Shown in pieces: positions 13,222-21,076 of a stretch of DNA of 22,923 bases; within the stretch, counting starts at the first letter, position 1, and each line of letters starts with the position of its first letter. The notes beneath the pieces were generated by a model. That model saw only the letters and a list, made by a program, of their open reading frames with translations, was not told where the DNA came from and searched no databases. The stretch comes from JAVVVD01 sp964642795 (lineage in GTDB: Bacteria > Bacillota > Clostridia > Christensenellales > CAG-138), in the NCBI GenBank assembly GCA_964642795.1, contig CAZXRQ010000031.1, positions 1 through 22,923 on the forward strand. Reading direction: 5' to 3'. The position numbers and the translations under genes were made by a program.

Positions 13222-14514
13222 ATGCAAAAGTCCGAGTTTTTAACCCGTTACCCCGCGCTTTCCGATCTGGCCAATGCAAAAGAAACGCTTTGGATAAACC
13301 CGCAACCTGGAAACGCGGACTGTGTGCTTACCATGGCCGATGTAAGGAACGCCGAATTGCGGCTTGCGCGCTTTGCGCCGTATATCGCCGCACGCTTCCC
13401 TGAAACGCAGACGGCGGGCGGGCTTATTGAATCCCCGCTTACAGAAACGCCGGCCCTGCGCGACGCGCTCAACGCCAAGGGCGCAAATATAGCGTCGCTG
13501 TACATAAAGCGCGACAGCGATCTGCCCATCGCCGGCTCCGTCAAAGCGAGAGGCGGCATATACGAAATACTGCTGCATACCGAGCAGCTTGCAAACGAAC
13601 ACGGCCTTCTTTCCCCGTCCGACAGCACTGAAAAGCTGCTCGACCCCGTCTGCCGAAAGCTGTTTTCCCGCTACAAGATACAGGTCGGCTCCACCGGCAA
13701 TTTAGGGCTGAGCATTGGCATAATGAGCGCGGCGATAGGCTATCACGTCACCGTACACATGTCCGCCGACGCGCGCGGTTGGAAAAAGGCCATGCTGCGC
13801 GAGCACGGTGTAAACGTGGTGGAATACGCGTCCGACTACTCCGCCGCGGTGGAGGAAGGGCGCAGGCTGTCCGACGCGGACCCTGCAAGCTACTTTGTGG
13901 ACGACGAAAACTCCGTGCCGCTGTTTCTCGGCTACGCCGTCGCGGCGCTCAGACTGAAAGCGCAGCTGGAAAATGCGAATGTCCCCGTGGATGCGGAGCA
14001 TCCGCTGTTTGTATACATTCCCTGCGGCGTGGGCGGCGCGCCAGGCGGCATAACCTTCGGGCTAAAGCTGTGCTTTGGAAAAAATGTGCATGTATTTTAC
14101 ATAGAGCCCACACAGGCCCCCTGCATGACGCTGGGGCTTGCCACCGGACTGCAAAACGAAATATGCGTACAGGACGCGGGGCTTACCGGCAAGACCCACG
14201 CGGACGGGCTGGCCGTTGGCAGGCCCTCCGGCTTCGTGGGGAAAACCGTCGCCAATATGGTGAGCGGCTGCTTCACTGTGGAGGACTGGCGGCTTTATGA
14301 CTACCTGCGGCTGCTGGAAGCCACCTCCGGCCTGTTCGTGGAGCCGTCGGGCTGCGCGTCGCTGCAAGGCCCTGCCATGCTGGAGCAAAGCGCTGCGGGG
14401 CGCGCCTACTGCGAGCATCTGCCGATGCAAAACGCCGCACACATACTCTGGGCTACGGGCGGGCGGCTGGTGCCGGAGCCGGTGCGCGAGGAATACCGAA
14501 ACACACACCTTTGA
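13222..14514 (+). CDS. dsdA: D-serine ammonia-lyase (D-serine dehydratase)
   Basis: This 430-residue pyridoxal-phosphate enzyme converts D-serine to pyruvate and ammonia, detoxifying or using D-serine from the wall or environment. It is a fold-type II PLP protein: SLYIKRDSDLPIAGSVKARG carries the Schiff-base Lys108, QVGSTGNLGLSIGIMSAAIG holds the substrate/phosphate loop, PCGVGGAPGGITFGLKL is the glycine-rich PLP phosphate loop, and THADGLAVGRPSGF and FVEPSGCASL are DsdA-typical. N-terminal LWINPQ also fits DsdA. The length is close to E. coli DsdA. The ATG is preceded by GAGG with 10-base spacing. It has its own promoter and is followed 13 bp later by the DUF3842 gene. No dsdX transporter or dsdC regulator is adjacent. 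Confidence 0.93.
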   Translation: MQKSEFLTRYPALSDLANAKETLWINPQPGNADCVLTMADVRNAELRLARFAPYIAARFPETQTAGGLIESPLTETPALRDALNAKGANIASLYIKRDSDLPIAGSVKARGGIYEILLHTEQLANEHGLLSPSDSTEKLLDPVCRKLFSRYKIQVGSTGNLGLSIGIMSAAIGYHVTVHMSADARGWKKAMLREHGVNVVEYASDYSAAVEEGRRLSDADPASYFVDDENSVPLFLGYAVAALRLKAQLENANVPVDAEHPLFVYIPCGVGGAPGGITFGLKLCFGKNVHVFYIEPTQAPCMTLGLATGLQNEICVQDAGLTGKTHADGLAVGRPSGFVGKTVANMVSGCFTVEDWRLYDYLRLLEATSGLFVEPSGCASLQGPAMLEQSAAGRAYCEHLPMQNAAHILWATGGRLVPEPVREEYRNTHL

Positions 14515-14527
14515 TGCGGAGGAGCGT

Positions 14528-14935
14528 ATGAACATACTGGTAATAGACGGGCAGGGCGGGCGCATAGGCGCCCAGCTCGTGCGGGAAATAGCTGCCGCCA
14601 TACCCGGCGTGAGCATAACCGCAGTTGGAACGAACTCCGCTGCCACTGCCGCCATGCTCAAAGCGGGGGCACATACGGGCGCAACCGGCGAAAACGCCGT
14701 GATAGTCGCCTGCCGCAAGGCCAACGCCATAGTAGGCCCGCTGGGCATAGTCATCGCGGACTCGCTGCTGGGGGAGATATCCCCCGCGATGGCAGCGGCT
14801 GTCAGCAGTGCAAACGCCGTGCGCATACTGCTGCCCCTGAATATGTGCGATACGATAGTCGCCGGCGTAAACGCGCCCGTGGCGGAGCTTATCGTTGATG
14901 CGGTGCGCAGGCTTGCCGCGATGGCGGAATCCTGA
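14528..14935 (+). CDS. DUF3842 family protein
   Basis: A 135-residue protein of the DUF3842 family, conserved in Clostridia and of unknown function. It starts with MNILVIDGQGGRIGAQLVRE, a Rossmann-like G-x-G-G-x-x-G nucleotide-binding loop, followed by the family-typical AVGTNSAATAAMLKAGAHTG, ATGENAVIVACRKANAIVGP, LGIVIADSLLGEISPAMAAA and a C-terminal block with ILLPLNMC. No membrane segment or signal is present. The ATG at 14528 follows GGAGGA, 13 bp after the dsdA stop, so it is probably co-transcribed with dsdA, and a terminator follows. A nucleotide or dinucleotide ligand is my inference; no activity is known to me. Confidence 0.88.
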   Translation: MNILVIDGQGGRIGAQLVREIAAAIPGVSITAVGTNSAATAAMLKAGAHTGATGENAVIVACRKANAIVGPLGIVIADSLLGEISPAMAAAVSSANAVRILLPLNMCDTIVAGVNAPVAELIVDAVRRLAAMAES

Positions 14936-14955
14936 TTCTGTGATGAGCATAAGCA

Positions 14956-14987
14956 AAGGCTGCCCGAAAAACGGACAGCCTTTTTTT
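14956..14987 (+). terminator. Terminator of the dsdA-DUF3842 operon
   Basis: Stem AAGGCTGCCCG (14956-14966) with CGGACAGCCTT (14972-14982), one internal mismatch, loop of five A, and a T-run at 14981-14987. The pheT stop codon lies at 14998-15000 on the other strand, so the hairpin may also serve pheT, though the minus-strand T-run is weak. Confidence 0.9.
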
Positions 14988-14997
14988 ATTTTTCCTG

Positions 14998-17400
14998 TTA
15001 TGAGCGCAGCTCCGCGCCCAGCTTTTCGCCAAGCGAAGCAAGCACGGTCTGCATGGCGGCGGTTATGTCCGCCTCCGCAAGCGTTTTATCCTCCGCGCGC
15101 AGCGTGAAGGAATACGCCATGCTCTTTTTCCCGTCCGCAACGCCGTTACCGCGGTAAACATCAAACAGCTGCAGATTCTCCAGCTTAACATCCAGCGGCG
15201 TTTCAAGTATGGTCTTGCACACGGTGGCGTTGGCCACATCCTCGTCCAGCACTATGGCTATATCGCGCGGCACTACCGGGTATCTGGGCAGCGCGGCATA
15301 TTTGATGTTTTTGCCCGCGCAGCTCTCCAGCTCCGTCATGTTCAGTTCCGCCGCATATGCCTTCTGCGGTATGCCGAAAGCCTTCTGTACCGCCGGATGT
15401 ACGGTGCCCATCTCGCCCACCGTCACGCCGTCGACAAGCAGCTTTGCGCACTGCCCGGGCTGGAAGTATTCGTCTCCGCCCGGCTGCGCATCCAGCCTGC
15501 CCGCCGCGCCAATGGCCTCGACAGCCGCCTCGATCACGCCCTTAAGCGTGAAGAAGCTTTCTTCCTCGCCGCTGATTATCACACCCAGCATCTTGCGCTC
15601 CTCCGGCAGACCGTCGTTGTTATCGAAGTGTACGTTGCCCACCTCGAAAAAACGGCGCTGTCCGGTCTTTCGGCTGTAATTGCGGCACATGGTATCCAGC
15701 ATGCCCGCCATAAGCGTGGTGCGCATAAGGCTTTGATCCTCGCCAAGCGGGTTCAGCAGCCGCACCGTCTGCCGCTTCTCACTGTCCGCGCCCAAGCGCA
15801 GCGCATCCAGCGCCGCGGGGCTTGTGAAGTTGTAGTTGTACATCTCATAGCAGCCCTGCGCCGCCATAGTATCCTTTATCTTATCCTCAAAGCGTATGGA
15901 ATCGCCCAGCCTGCCGCGGAAGGTATCGCCCTGCATGAGTGTGGGCGGTATGTTGTTGTAGCCGTATATGCGCCCGACCTCCTCGGCTATATCCCAGTCC
16001 GATTCTATGCCGCTTTCGATATCCACGCGGTAGTGCGGCACGGTGACCTTCAGCCTGTCGCCGCTGGGAACGGCGGCAATGTTTATGGTTCCCAGCATCT
16101 CCGCCATGCGCTCTGGCAAGAAATCGGTGTTCAGTATGCGGTTTACATGCTGCCAGTCCACGTCTATGACGCGCTCCTTCAGATCGGCTGCACACACGTC
16201 TATCGTGCCGCCTATCACGCGCCCGGCGTTCAGCTCATCCACCAGCTCTATCGCACGCTGCATGGCGAGTATGGCGTTCACAGGCTCCACACCCTTGATA
16301 AAGCGTGCCGCAGCGTCTGTGGTATGCCTCAGCTTGCGGGTGGTGACACGGATATTGCTGCCCTTGAACACCGCCGCCTCAAAAAGCACCGCCTTGGTAT
16401 TTTCGGTTATTTCGGAGTTTTCGCCGCCCATTACGCCGGCGATGCCCACGCCCTTTTCCGGATCCGCTATAAGCAGCATATCCGGTGTTACGTCGCGCGT
16501 TTTACCATCCAGCGTGGTGACCGATTCCCCCTCGTGCGCGTTTCGCACGACGATGTGGCCATCCTTGACGCAGGCAAGATCAAACGCATGCATTGGGTGG
16601 CCGTATTCCACCATAACAAGGTTGGTTATGTCCACTATGTTGCTTATGGGCCGTATGCCCACGCTTATCAGCTTTTGCTGTATCCAGCGCGGGGAGGGCG
16701 CTATATTCAGCTCCGTCACCACCCTGGCCGCATAGCGCGGGCAAAGCTCAGTATTCTCTACCGTTACCGCAGCGTAGTCGGCTATGCTTCCATCGCCCGG
16801 TATCTGCTTTATCTCCGGCTCCTTGAACCTTTGCCCCAGCGCGGCGGCCGCCTCGCGGCATATGCCCACTATGCTTTGGCAGTCCGCGCGGTTAGGCGTA
16901 AGCTCTATATCGAATATTGTATCGTCCATGCCCAGCGCCGTCTGTATGCGGGTTCCCGGCGTCTGCTCGCCTTGAAGTATCAGTATGCCGTGTATGTCCG
17001 CGCCGGGATAATCCCATTCGTTTAGCCCCAGCTCTTTACCGCTGCACAGCATACCGCTGCTGTCCACACCCCGCATCACAGTAGGGCGTATGGTGATATC
17101 TCCGGCCAGCTCCGCGCCATCCATGGCTACCGGCACATATGCGCCTACAAACACGTTATCCGCGCCCGTAACTATCTGCAAATGCTTATCACCCATATCG
17201 ATATCACATATTTGCAGCTTATCGGCGTTGGGATGCTTGCTTAGCGCCGCTATCCTCCCCACCGCCACGTTGGTTATGCCGGGCAGCTGCTCGTACACGG
17301 AATCCGTCTCGAAGCCGCGCCACATCATAAGCTCCACGAATTTTTCTGGAGTTACATTGAAATCCACATATTCTTTAAGCCATTTAAGAGGCAGTCTCAT
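14998..17400 (-). CDS. pheT: Phenylalanyl-tRNA synthetase beta subunit
   Basis: The 800-residue beta chain of the alpha2-beta2 PheRS, which binds tRNA-Phe and edits mischarged tyrosine. Domains in order: N-terminal MRLPLKWLKEYVDFNVTPEK, an EMAP-type tRNA-binding fold (about 40-150, VAVGRIAALSKHPNADKLQI), the B3/B4 editing region (about 205-390, ELTPNRADCQSIVG precedes it; HPMHAFDLACVKDGHIVVR within), B5 (about 405-475, HVNRILNTDFLPERMAEML), the catalytic-like core with GYNNIPP, and a C-terminal ferredoxin-like anticodon-binding domain (about 705-800, YPVVPRDIAIVLDEDV). The length is normal. The ATG at 17398-17400 follows GGGAGG, and pheS ends 15 bp upstream, so pheS and pheT form one operon controlled by the T-box leader. 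Confidence 0.97.
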   Translation of the reverse strand: MRLPLKWLKEYVDFNVTPEKFVELMMWRGFETDSVYEQLPGITNVAVGRIAALSKHPNADKLQICDIDMGDKHLQIVTGADNVFVGAYVPVAMDGAELAGDITIRPTVMRGVDSSGMLCSGKELGLNEWDYPGADIHGILILQGEQTPGTRIQTALGMDDTIFDIELTPNRADCQSIVGICREAAAALGQRFKEPEIKQIPGDGSIADYAAVTVENTELCPRYAARVVTELNIAPSPRWIQQKLISVGIRPISNIVDITNLVMVEYGHPMHAFDLACVKDGHIVVRNAHEGESVTTLDGKTRDVTPDMLLIADPEKGVGIAGVMGGENSEITENTKAVLFEAAVFKGSNIRVTTRKLRHTTDAAARFIKGVEPVNAILAMQRAIELVDELNAGRVIGGTIDVCAADLKERVIDVDWQHVNRILNTDFLPERMAEMLGTINIAAVPSGDRLKVTVPHYRVDIESGIESDWDIAEEVGRIYGYNNIPPTLMQGDTFRGRLGDSIRFEDKIKDTMAAQGCYEMYNYNFTSPAALDALRLGADSEKRQTVRLLNPLGEDQSLMRTTLMAGMLDTMCRNYSRKTGQRRFFEVGNVHFDNNDGLPEERKMLGVIISGEEESFFTLKGVIEAAVEAIGAAGRLDAQPGGDEYFQPGQCAKLLVDGVTVGEMGTVHPAVQKAFGIPQKAYAAELNMTELESCAGKNIKYAALPRYPVVPRDIAIVLDEDVANATVCKTILETPLDVKLENLQLFDVYRGNGVADGKKSMAYSFTLRAEDKTLAEADITAAMQTVLASLGEKLGAELRS

Positions 17401-17415
17401 ATTGCTATCCCTCCC

Positions 17416-18438
17416 TTAAAACTGTGACAGGAACCGGGCGTCGTTTTCGTATTCCAGCCGGATATCCGTTATGCCGTATTTCAGGCTGGTTATCCTGTCC
17501 ACACCTACGCCGAACGCCAGCGCCTTCCACTCGTGCGGATCCAGTCCGCAGTTTTCCAGCTCGTGCGGGTTGGTAACGCCGCAGCCGAGTATCTCCAGCC
17601 AGCCCGTGCCCTTGCACACACGGCAGCCCTTGCCGCCGCATATGGTGCAGGATATGTCCACCTCGGCGGACGGCTCGGTGAAGGGGAAGTAGCTGGGCCT
17701 AAAGCGCATTTTAACGTCCTCACCGAACACCGCATGAACAAAGGTCAGCAGCGTTCCCTTCAGATCCGCCAGCGTCAGCTCGCGATCCACTATAAAGCCC
17801 TCCATCTGCATGAAAACGGGGCTGTGGCTTGCATCCACCTCGTCCACGCGGAACACACGGCCCGGCATCACCAGCCGGAACGGCGGCTTCATGTTGAGCA
17901 GTGCGCGCGCCTCGCAGGGCGAGGTATGGGTGCGCAGCACCACGCTGTCGTTTATATAGAACGTATCCTGCATATCCCGCGCCGGATGATCCAGCGGCAG
18001 GTTCAGCTTGGTGAAGTTGTAGTCGTCATACTCCACCTCCGGCCCTTCGTAGGTGGTAAAGCCCATGCCGATGAGCGCATCGCGTATTTCGCGGTAGGTC
18101 TGCGTCATTGGGTGCAGCCGGCCGGACGGCAAAGCGCGCTTGCCCGGCTCCGTTACATCCAGCGCCTCCAGTTTGAAGCGGCGCTCCTGCATCACCTCTG
18201 CGAATTTTGCGCGTCTTGACTCCAGCTCGCCTTCCAACTCCTTCTTTACGGCGTTTGCGGCCTGGCCCACTATGGCGCGCTCCTCCTTGCCCAGCTTGCC
18301 CATGGTGCGAAGTATTTCGGTAAGCGCGCCGTTTCTTCCCAGCACGGATACGCTTACGCTCTCCAGCTCCGCCTCGTCGCGCGCGACAGACAGCTTGTTT
18401 AGCGCATCCTGCCGTATCTGCTCCAGCTTTTCGTTCAT
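17416..18438 (-). CDS. pheS: Phenylalanyl-tRNA synthetase alpha subunit
   Basis: The 340-residue catalytic chain of PheRS, a class II synthetase that activates phenylalanine. The first 80 or so residues form the coiled-coil arm that contacts tRNA (EEAIVGQAANAVKKELEGEL-type charged helices). The core has HPMTQTYREIRDALIGMGF (motif 1 region), HPARDMQDTFYI, VLRTHTSPCEARAL, motif 2 GRVFRVDEVDASHSPVFMQM, a Cys-rich loop with CTICGGKGCRVCKGTGWLEI, and motif 3 AFGVGVDRITSLKYGITDIR. The ATG at 18436-18438 follows GGAGG. It is first in the pheST operon, directly downstream of the T-box antiterminator and terminator. Confidence 0.97.
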   Translation of the reverse strand: MNEKLEQIRQDALNKLSVARDEAELESVSVSVLGRNGALTEILRTMGKLGKEERAIVGQAANAVKKELEGELESRRAKFAEVMQERRFKLEALDVTEPGKRALPSGRLHPMTQTYREIRDALIGMGFTTYEGPEVEYDDYNFTKLNLPLDHPARDMQDTFYINDSVVLRTHTSPCEARALLNMKPPFRLVMPGRVFRVDEVDASHSPVFMQMEGFIVDRELTLADLKGTLLTFVHAVFGEDVKMRFRPSYFPFTEPSAEVDISCTICGGKGCRVCKGTGWLEILGCGVTNPHELENCGLDPHEWKALAFGVGVDRITSLKYGITDIRLEYENDARFLSQF

Positions 18439-18461
18439 AATACGTTGTTACCTCCAAAACT

Positions 18462-18711
18462 AATACGCGCCTTCATCCGCAGGGACGAAGGCGCGCTCGT
18501 GGTACCACCCTTATTTACCCTGCCAACACAGGGCCTCTATAGCTGTATCGGGCTTACCCGGTTTGAACTACGCACCCGTATGTATGCCGGGCTTCACCCA
18601 AACGGCTCGGGAGAGAACTGTACGCCTGCATCCGATGCAGCCCGCTCACAGCAGCTACGGGCCTCTCTGCGGCATATAATGCACGCTTTTTCTCCGTCAA
18701 CGCCTTATTTA
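18462..18711 (-). promoter_or_regulatory. T-box riboswitch leader sensing tRNA-Phe
   Basis: Upstream of pheS the minus strand carries the T-box hallmark GGTGGTACCACGAG (18496-18509), whose bulge pairs with the 3' end of uncharged tRNA. Downstream lies a terminator: CGCGCCTTC-type arms 18483-18495 and 18466-18478 (one mismatch) followed by a T-rich TATTAGTTTT. Upstream, Stem I sequences surround the likely specifier TTC (minus strand, 18615-18617), a Phe codon beside the lower-stem bases CTCTC; a small stem (18518-18522 with 18529-18533) would be Stem III. In this family uncharged tRNA stabilises the antiterminator and lets pheST be transcribed. The 323 bp between pheS and the next gene hold this leader and its promoter, and no gene. 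The 5' limit is inferred from the promoter. Confidence 0.92.
18466..18495 (-). terminator. T-box leader terminator of pheST
   Basis: Thirteen-base arms (18483-18495 and 18466-18478) with one mismatch and a 4-base loop form a very strong hairpin; the minus strand then reads TATTAGTTTT. It is mutually exclusive with the antiterminator formed by the T-box sequence at 18496-18509. Confidence 0.85.
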
Positions 18712-18717
18712 ACGCAT

Positions 18718-18746
18718 ATCCTATCACAACGGTGCTGCCGTTGCAA
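18718..18746 (-). promoter_or_regulatory. Promoter of the pheST T-box leader
   Basis: Minus-strand TTGCAA (18741-18746), 17 bp, then TAGGAT (18718-18723). The start would be near 18711, just upstream of Stem I. It lies 15 bp after the stop of the upstream RNase gene, for which I see no terminator, so readthrough into the leader is possible. Confidence 0.6.
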
Positions 18747-18761
18747 GTCCTATTTACGCGG

Positions 18762-20375
18762 CTATTTAAGCAGCTGCTCCCATTTCTCCGTAAGCTGCTT
18801 TACGTCGGCCTCCATTATTTCCAGCTTGAGCATTGTAGCAGCGTCCTTTTTGTCCACGGCGCTAAGCAGCTCCGCTATGCGCTGCGTCTGTGCAATTATG
18901 CGGCGCTTCTGCGCGTCGCCCGGCACCGCCATATGCTCCGGAGGCGCTATCACGCCCTCCCTGGCGTTTGCGATAAGGTCGTATTCCTCGCCCAGCTCAG
19001 GTATATCTATATCGTAACCCAGCGATCCCAGCGCGCCGGAAAGACTGGTAAGCGATTCCGGTTCGCCGTGCACAAGAAATATCCGGGCCGGCTTTTTCTT
19101 TATATCGGTGACCCACTCGATAAGCTCATCCCTGCCCGCATGACCCGAGAAGCCATCCATCTGTTCTATCGTGGCGTTAACGCGCACTTCCTCGCCAAAC
19201 AGCTTTACCTTGCTTTCCCCGTCTATCAGCATACGGCCCAGCGTGCCGTTGGCCTGGTAGCCCGCAAACACGATGGTGGAATCCGCACGGTACAGATTAT
19301 GCTTAAGGTGATGCCTTATGCGCCCAGCGTCGCACATACCGGAGGAGGATATTATTATGCAGCCGCCTCTTTGGGAGTTTATCAGCTTGCTTTCATCGGA
19401 GGTCTGCGCTACGTGAAGCGTAGGGAATTCAAACGGCGAGCCGCTCCGCGCAAGCGCCTTGGTCTCGTCGTCATAATAGTCCTGCGCGCACTGCTCGTAT
19501 ATTTTGGTAGCGTTTATGCCCAGCGGGCTGTCTATATATACCGGGATGCGCTCCAGCCCCGATACCTCTCCGCTTATCAGCAGCTTCTTGATATAAAAAA
19601 GCAGCTCCTGCGTCCTGCCCACCGCAAACGACGGTATCACGATGTTGCCGCCCCGCGCTATGCCTGCGCGCAATACCTTGGCAAACTGCGCTTCCTTTGC
19701 GCGTGCCGAAGATATCTCATGGTTGCGGTCTCCGTAGGTGCCTTCCATCACAAGATAATCCGCGCTGTCTATGGCGACGGGGTCCTGTATTATGGGGCGG
19801 TCATCCCGTCCCACGTCGCCGGAGAACACGACCTTTACGGTTTCATCCTTTTCGGTGATCCAAAGCTCTATCGCAGCGGAGCCAAGCAGATGTCCCGCAT
19901 CCACAAACACCGCCTTTACGCCCGGCAGCACCTCCACAGCGTCGCCATAGGTGCAGGGCTGGAAATGCTTTAGGGCATTATTCGCATCCTCTACCGTATA
20001 CAGCGGCTCTACCAGCGGCTTGCCCGCGCGTGTGTTTTTACGGTTTTGGTACTCCGCCTCCTGCTGCTGTATATGCCCGCTGTCCGGCAGCATTATCCCG
20101 GACAGCTCAGCGGTAGCGCCCGTGGTAAATATGCTGCCCGTAAAGCCGCGCTTTACCAGCAGCGGTATAAGCCCGCTATGATCGATATGCGCATGTGTCA
20201 GCAGCATGGCGCTTATATCCGATGGATCGAACGGGAATTCGCTCTCGCCGTAATCGCCCTTTGTGTCGGCGCCCTGCCTCATGCCGCAGTCCACGAGGAT
20301 ATTTCCGCCCTCATAGCTTATCATGTGGCAGGAGCCCGTCACCGCACGCGCGGCTCCGCAAAACCGTATCTTCAT
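18762..20375 (-). CDS. Metallo-beta-lactamase/beta-CASP RNase-like protein
   Basis: This 537-residue protein belongs to the metallo-beta-lactamase superfamily with a beta-CASP insertion, typical of RNA-processing nucleases related to CPSF-73. Zinc ligands sit in LTHAHIDHSGLIPLL (His61, His63, Asp65, His66), in VDAGHLLGSAAIEL and in FSGDVGRD. Beta-CASP features follow: VIPSFAVGRTQELLFYI, SSSGMCDAGRIRHHLKHNL, FAGYQANGTLGR and the KMH-like end FSGHAGRDELIEW ... FLVHGEPES. The last 60 or so residues form a helical tail. It starts after GGGAGG with an 11-base gap. The SEC-C gene ends 28 bp upstream, so the two likely form an operon. It is shorter than and different from RNase J. RNA as substrate is a family inference. 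Confidence 0.9.
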   Translation of the reverse strand: MKIRFCGAARAVTGSCHMISYEGGNILVDCGMRQGADTKGDYGESEFPFDPSDISAMLLTHAHIDHSGLIPLLVKRGFTGSIFTTGATAELSGIMLPDSGHIQQQEAEYQNRKNTRAGKPLVEPLYTVEDANNALKHFQPCTYGDAVEVLPGVKAVFVDAGHLLGSAAIELWITEKDETVKVVFSGDVGRDDRPIIQDPVAIDSADYLVMEGTYGDRNHEISSARAKEAQFAKVLRAGIARGGNIVIPSFAVGRTQELLFYIKKLLISGEVSGLERIPVYIDSPLGINATKIYEQCAQDYYDDETKALARSGSPFEFPTLHVAQTSDESKLINSQRGGCIIISSSGMCDAGRIRHHLKHNLYRADSTIVFAGYQANGTLGRMLIDGESKVKLFGEEVRVNATIEQMDGFSGHAGRDELIEWVTDIKKKPARIFLVHGEPESLTSLSGALGSLGYDIDIPELGEEYDLIANAREGVIAPPEHMAVPGDAQKRRIIAQTQRIAELLSAVDKKDAATMLKLEIMEADVKQLTEKWEQLLK

Positions 20376-20403
20376 ATCTGTCTTTTCCTCCCGCGCGCCG
20401 GCA

Positions 20404-20907
20404 TTACTTGCCCGCGCCGCAGCACTTTTTATACTTTTTGCCGCTGCCGCAGGGGCAGGGATCGTTCCTGCCTACGGTATCGCCCTTAATAAACATCTTG
20501 GACGCGCGAAATTCCTTGGTGATCTCCTTGCGGCGCTCGTCTGTAAGTATGGGCTCCCACTCAGGCAGCCCGTACAGCCAGCTTGCCTTCGCATCCAGCA
20601 TGTTGAAATACAGCTTTTCATAATCAATATCCAACGCTACCTTAGTGCCGCTTTTGAGCGAATCCAGCTTGAGTTCTTTTTTAAGGCTGCTGTTTATGCC
20701 ATCCAAAAAGCCCAAGAACGTGACCTCGTCCATGTCAAAGCTCTCCGCAAGCTCGCTCAGCTTGCCCTCGCGGACATTCTGATAATCCGCAAGCAGCTTT
20801 TTATAGTTGGCCGTCTCGGCCTCAAAATATGCGTCCCAGAACTTTTTTGCTTCCTGCTGGGTGCGTTCGGTTTCGGTGATCTCCTGCCATTGACTGTAAA
20901 GGCTCAT
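20404..20907 (-). CDS. SEC-C metal-binding-domain protein
   Basis: A 167-residue soluble protein with a Glu/Lys-rich helical N-terminal part (about 1-140; WQEITETERTQQEAKKFWDA, FLGFLDGINSSLKKEL, LDIDYEKLYFNMLDAKASWL) and a C-terminal SEC-C zinc finger, VGRNDPCPCGSGKKYKKCCG (about 145-164), with four zinc-ligand cysteines as at the C-terminus of SecA. SEC-C modules bind zinc and often mediate protein or ribosome contacts. I know a recurrent clostridial family of this shape but no function. The start follows GGGAG with a 6-base gap. It is first in a likely operon with the beta-CASP RNase and diverges from the AbrB-type gene; an inverted repeat lies in its presumed leader. Confidence 0.85.
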   Translation of the reverse strand: MSLYSQWQEITETERTQQEAKKFWDAYFEAETANYKKLLADYQNVREGKLSELAESFDMDEVTFLGFLDGINSSLKKELKLDSLKSGTKVALDIDYEKLYFNMLDAKASWLYGLPEWEPILTDERRKEITKEFRASKMFIKGDTVGRNDPCPCGSGKKYKKCCGAGK

Positions 20908-20934
20908 TCGTTTTCTCCCATTGACTTAATATAT

Positions 20935-20950
20935 ACCGGGCACACCCGGT
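20935..20950. promoter_or_regulatory. Inverted repeat in the presumed leader of the SEC-C gene
   Basis: ACCGGG (20935-20940) and CCCGGT (20945-20950), flanked by a T-A pair, form a 7-bp-arm perfect inverted repeat with a 4-base loop. It would lie at the 5' end of the SEC-C mRNA and could be an operator or an mRNA-stabilising hairpin. Confidence 0.4.
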
Positions 20951-20962
20951 ACAAGTGTTTTT

Positions 20963-20991
20963 ATATTATCACACCAGCCAAACTTTGGCAA
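20963..20991 (-). promoter_or_regulatory. Candidate SEC-C promoter overlapped by a palindrome
   Basis: Minus-strand TTGCCA (20986-20991) is one base from a consensus -35. It is followed at 17 bp by TAATAT (20963-20968), or at 15 bp by GATAAT (20965-20970). The -35 overlaps the perfect inverted repeat GCCAAA-C-TTTGGC (20977-20989), a position where a repressor would block polymerase. Confidence 0.45.
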
Positions 20992-21030
20992 TCCGCCGTC
21001 CGGCTCGGCCGCGTTAAAATATATTTTGCG

Positions 21031-21059
21031 AATATCCGTCGGCAGTATTGCAATATCCG
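21031..21059. repeat. Direct repeat AATATCCG spaced by 21 bp
   Basis: AATATCCG occurs at 21031-21038 and 21052-21059, start to start 21 bp (two helical turns). The second copy overlaps the end of the -35 of the AbrB-operon promoter. This spacing suits a dimeric regulator binding one DNA face, possibly the AbrB-type protein itself. Confidence 0.4.
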
Positions 21060-21076
21060 ATATGATTAGTTATACT
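21048..21076 (+). promoter_or_regulatory. Promoter of the AbrB-ABC transporter operon
   Basis: TTGCAA (21048-21053), a 17-bp spacer and TATACT (21071-21076). The start would be near 21083, about 25 bases before the TTG start codon, leaving room for the GGGAGGT ribosome site. Confidence 0.7.

Noticed and set aside
15397..17025. A 542-codon open frame on the plus strand
   Set aside because: It lies wholly antisense to pheT; its composition (many His, Tyr, Arg) is that of a shadow frame, and it has no family motif.
18732..19973. A 413-codon plus-strand open frame
   Set aside because: Shadow of the beta-CASP RNase gene in the opposite strand, with no plausible domain.
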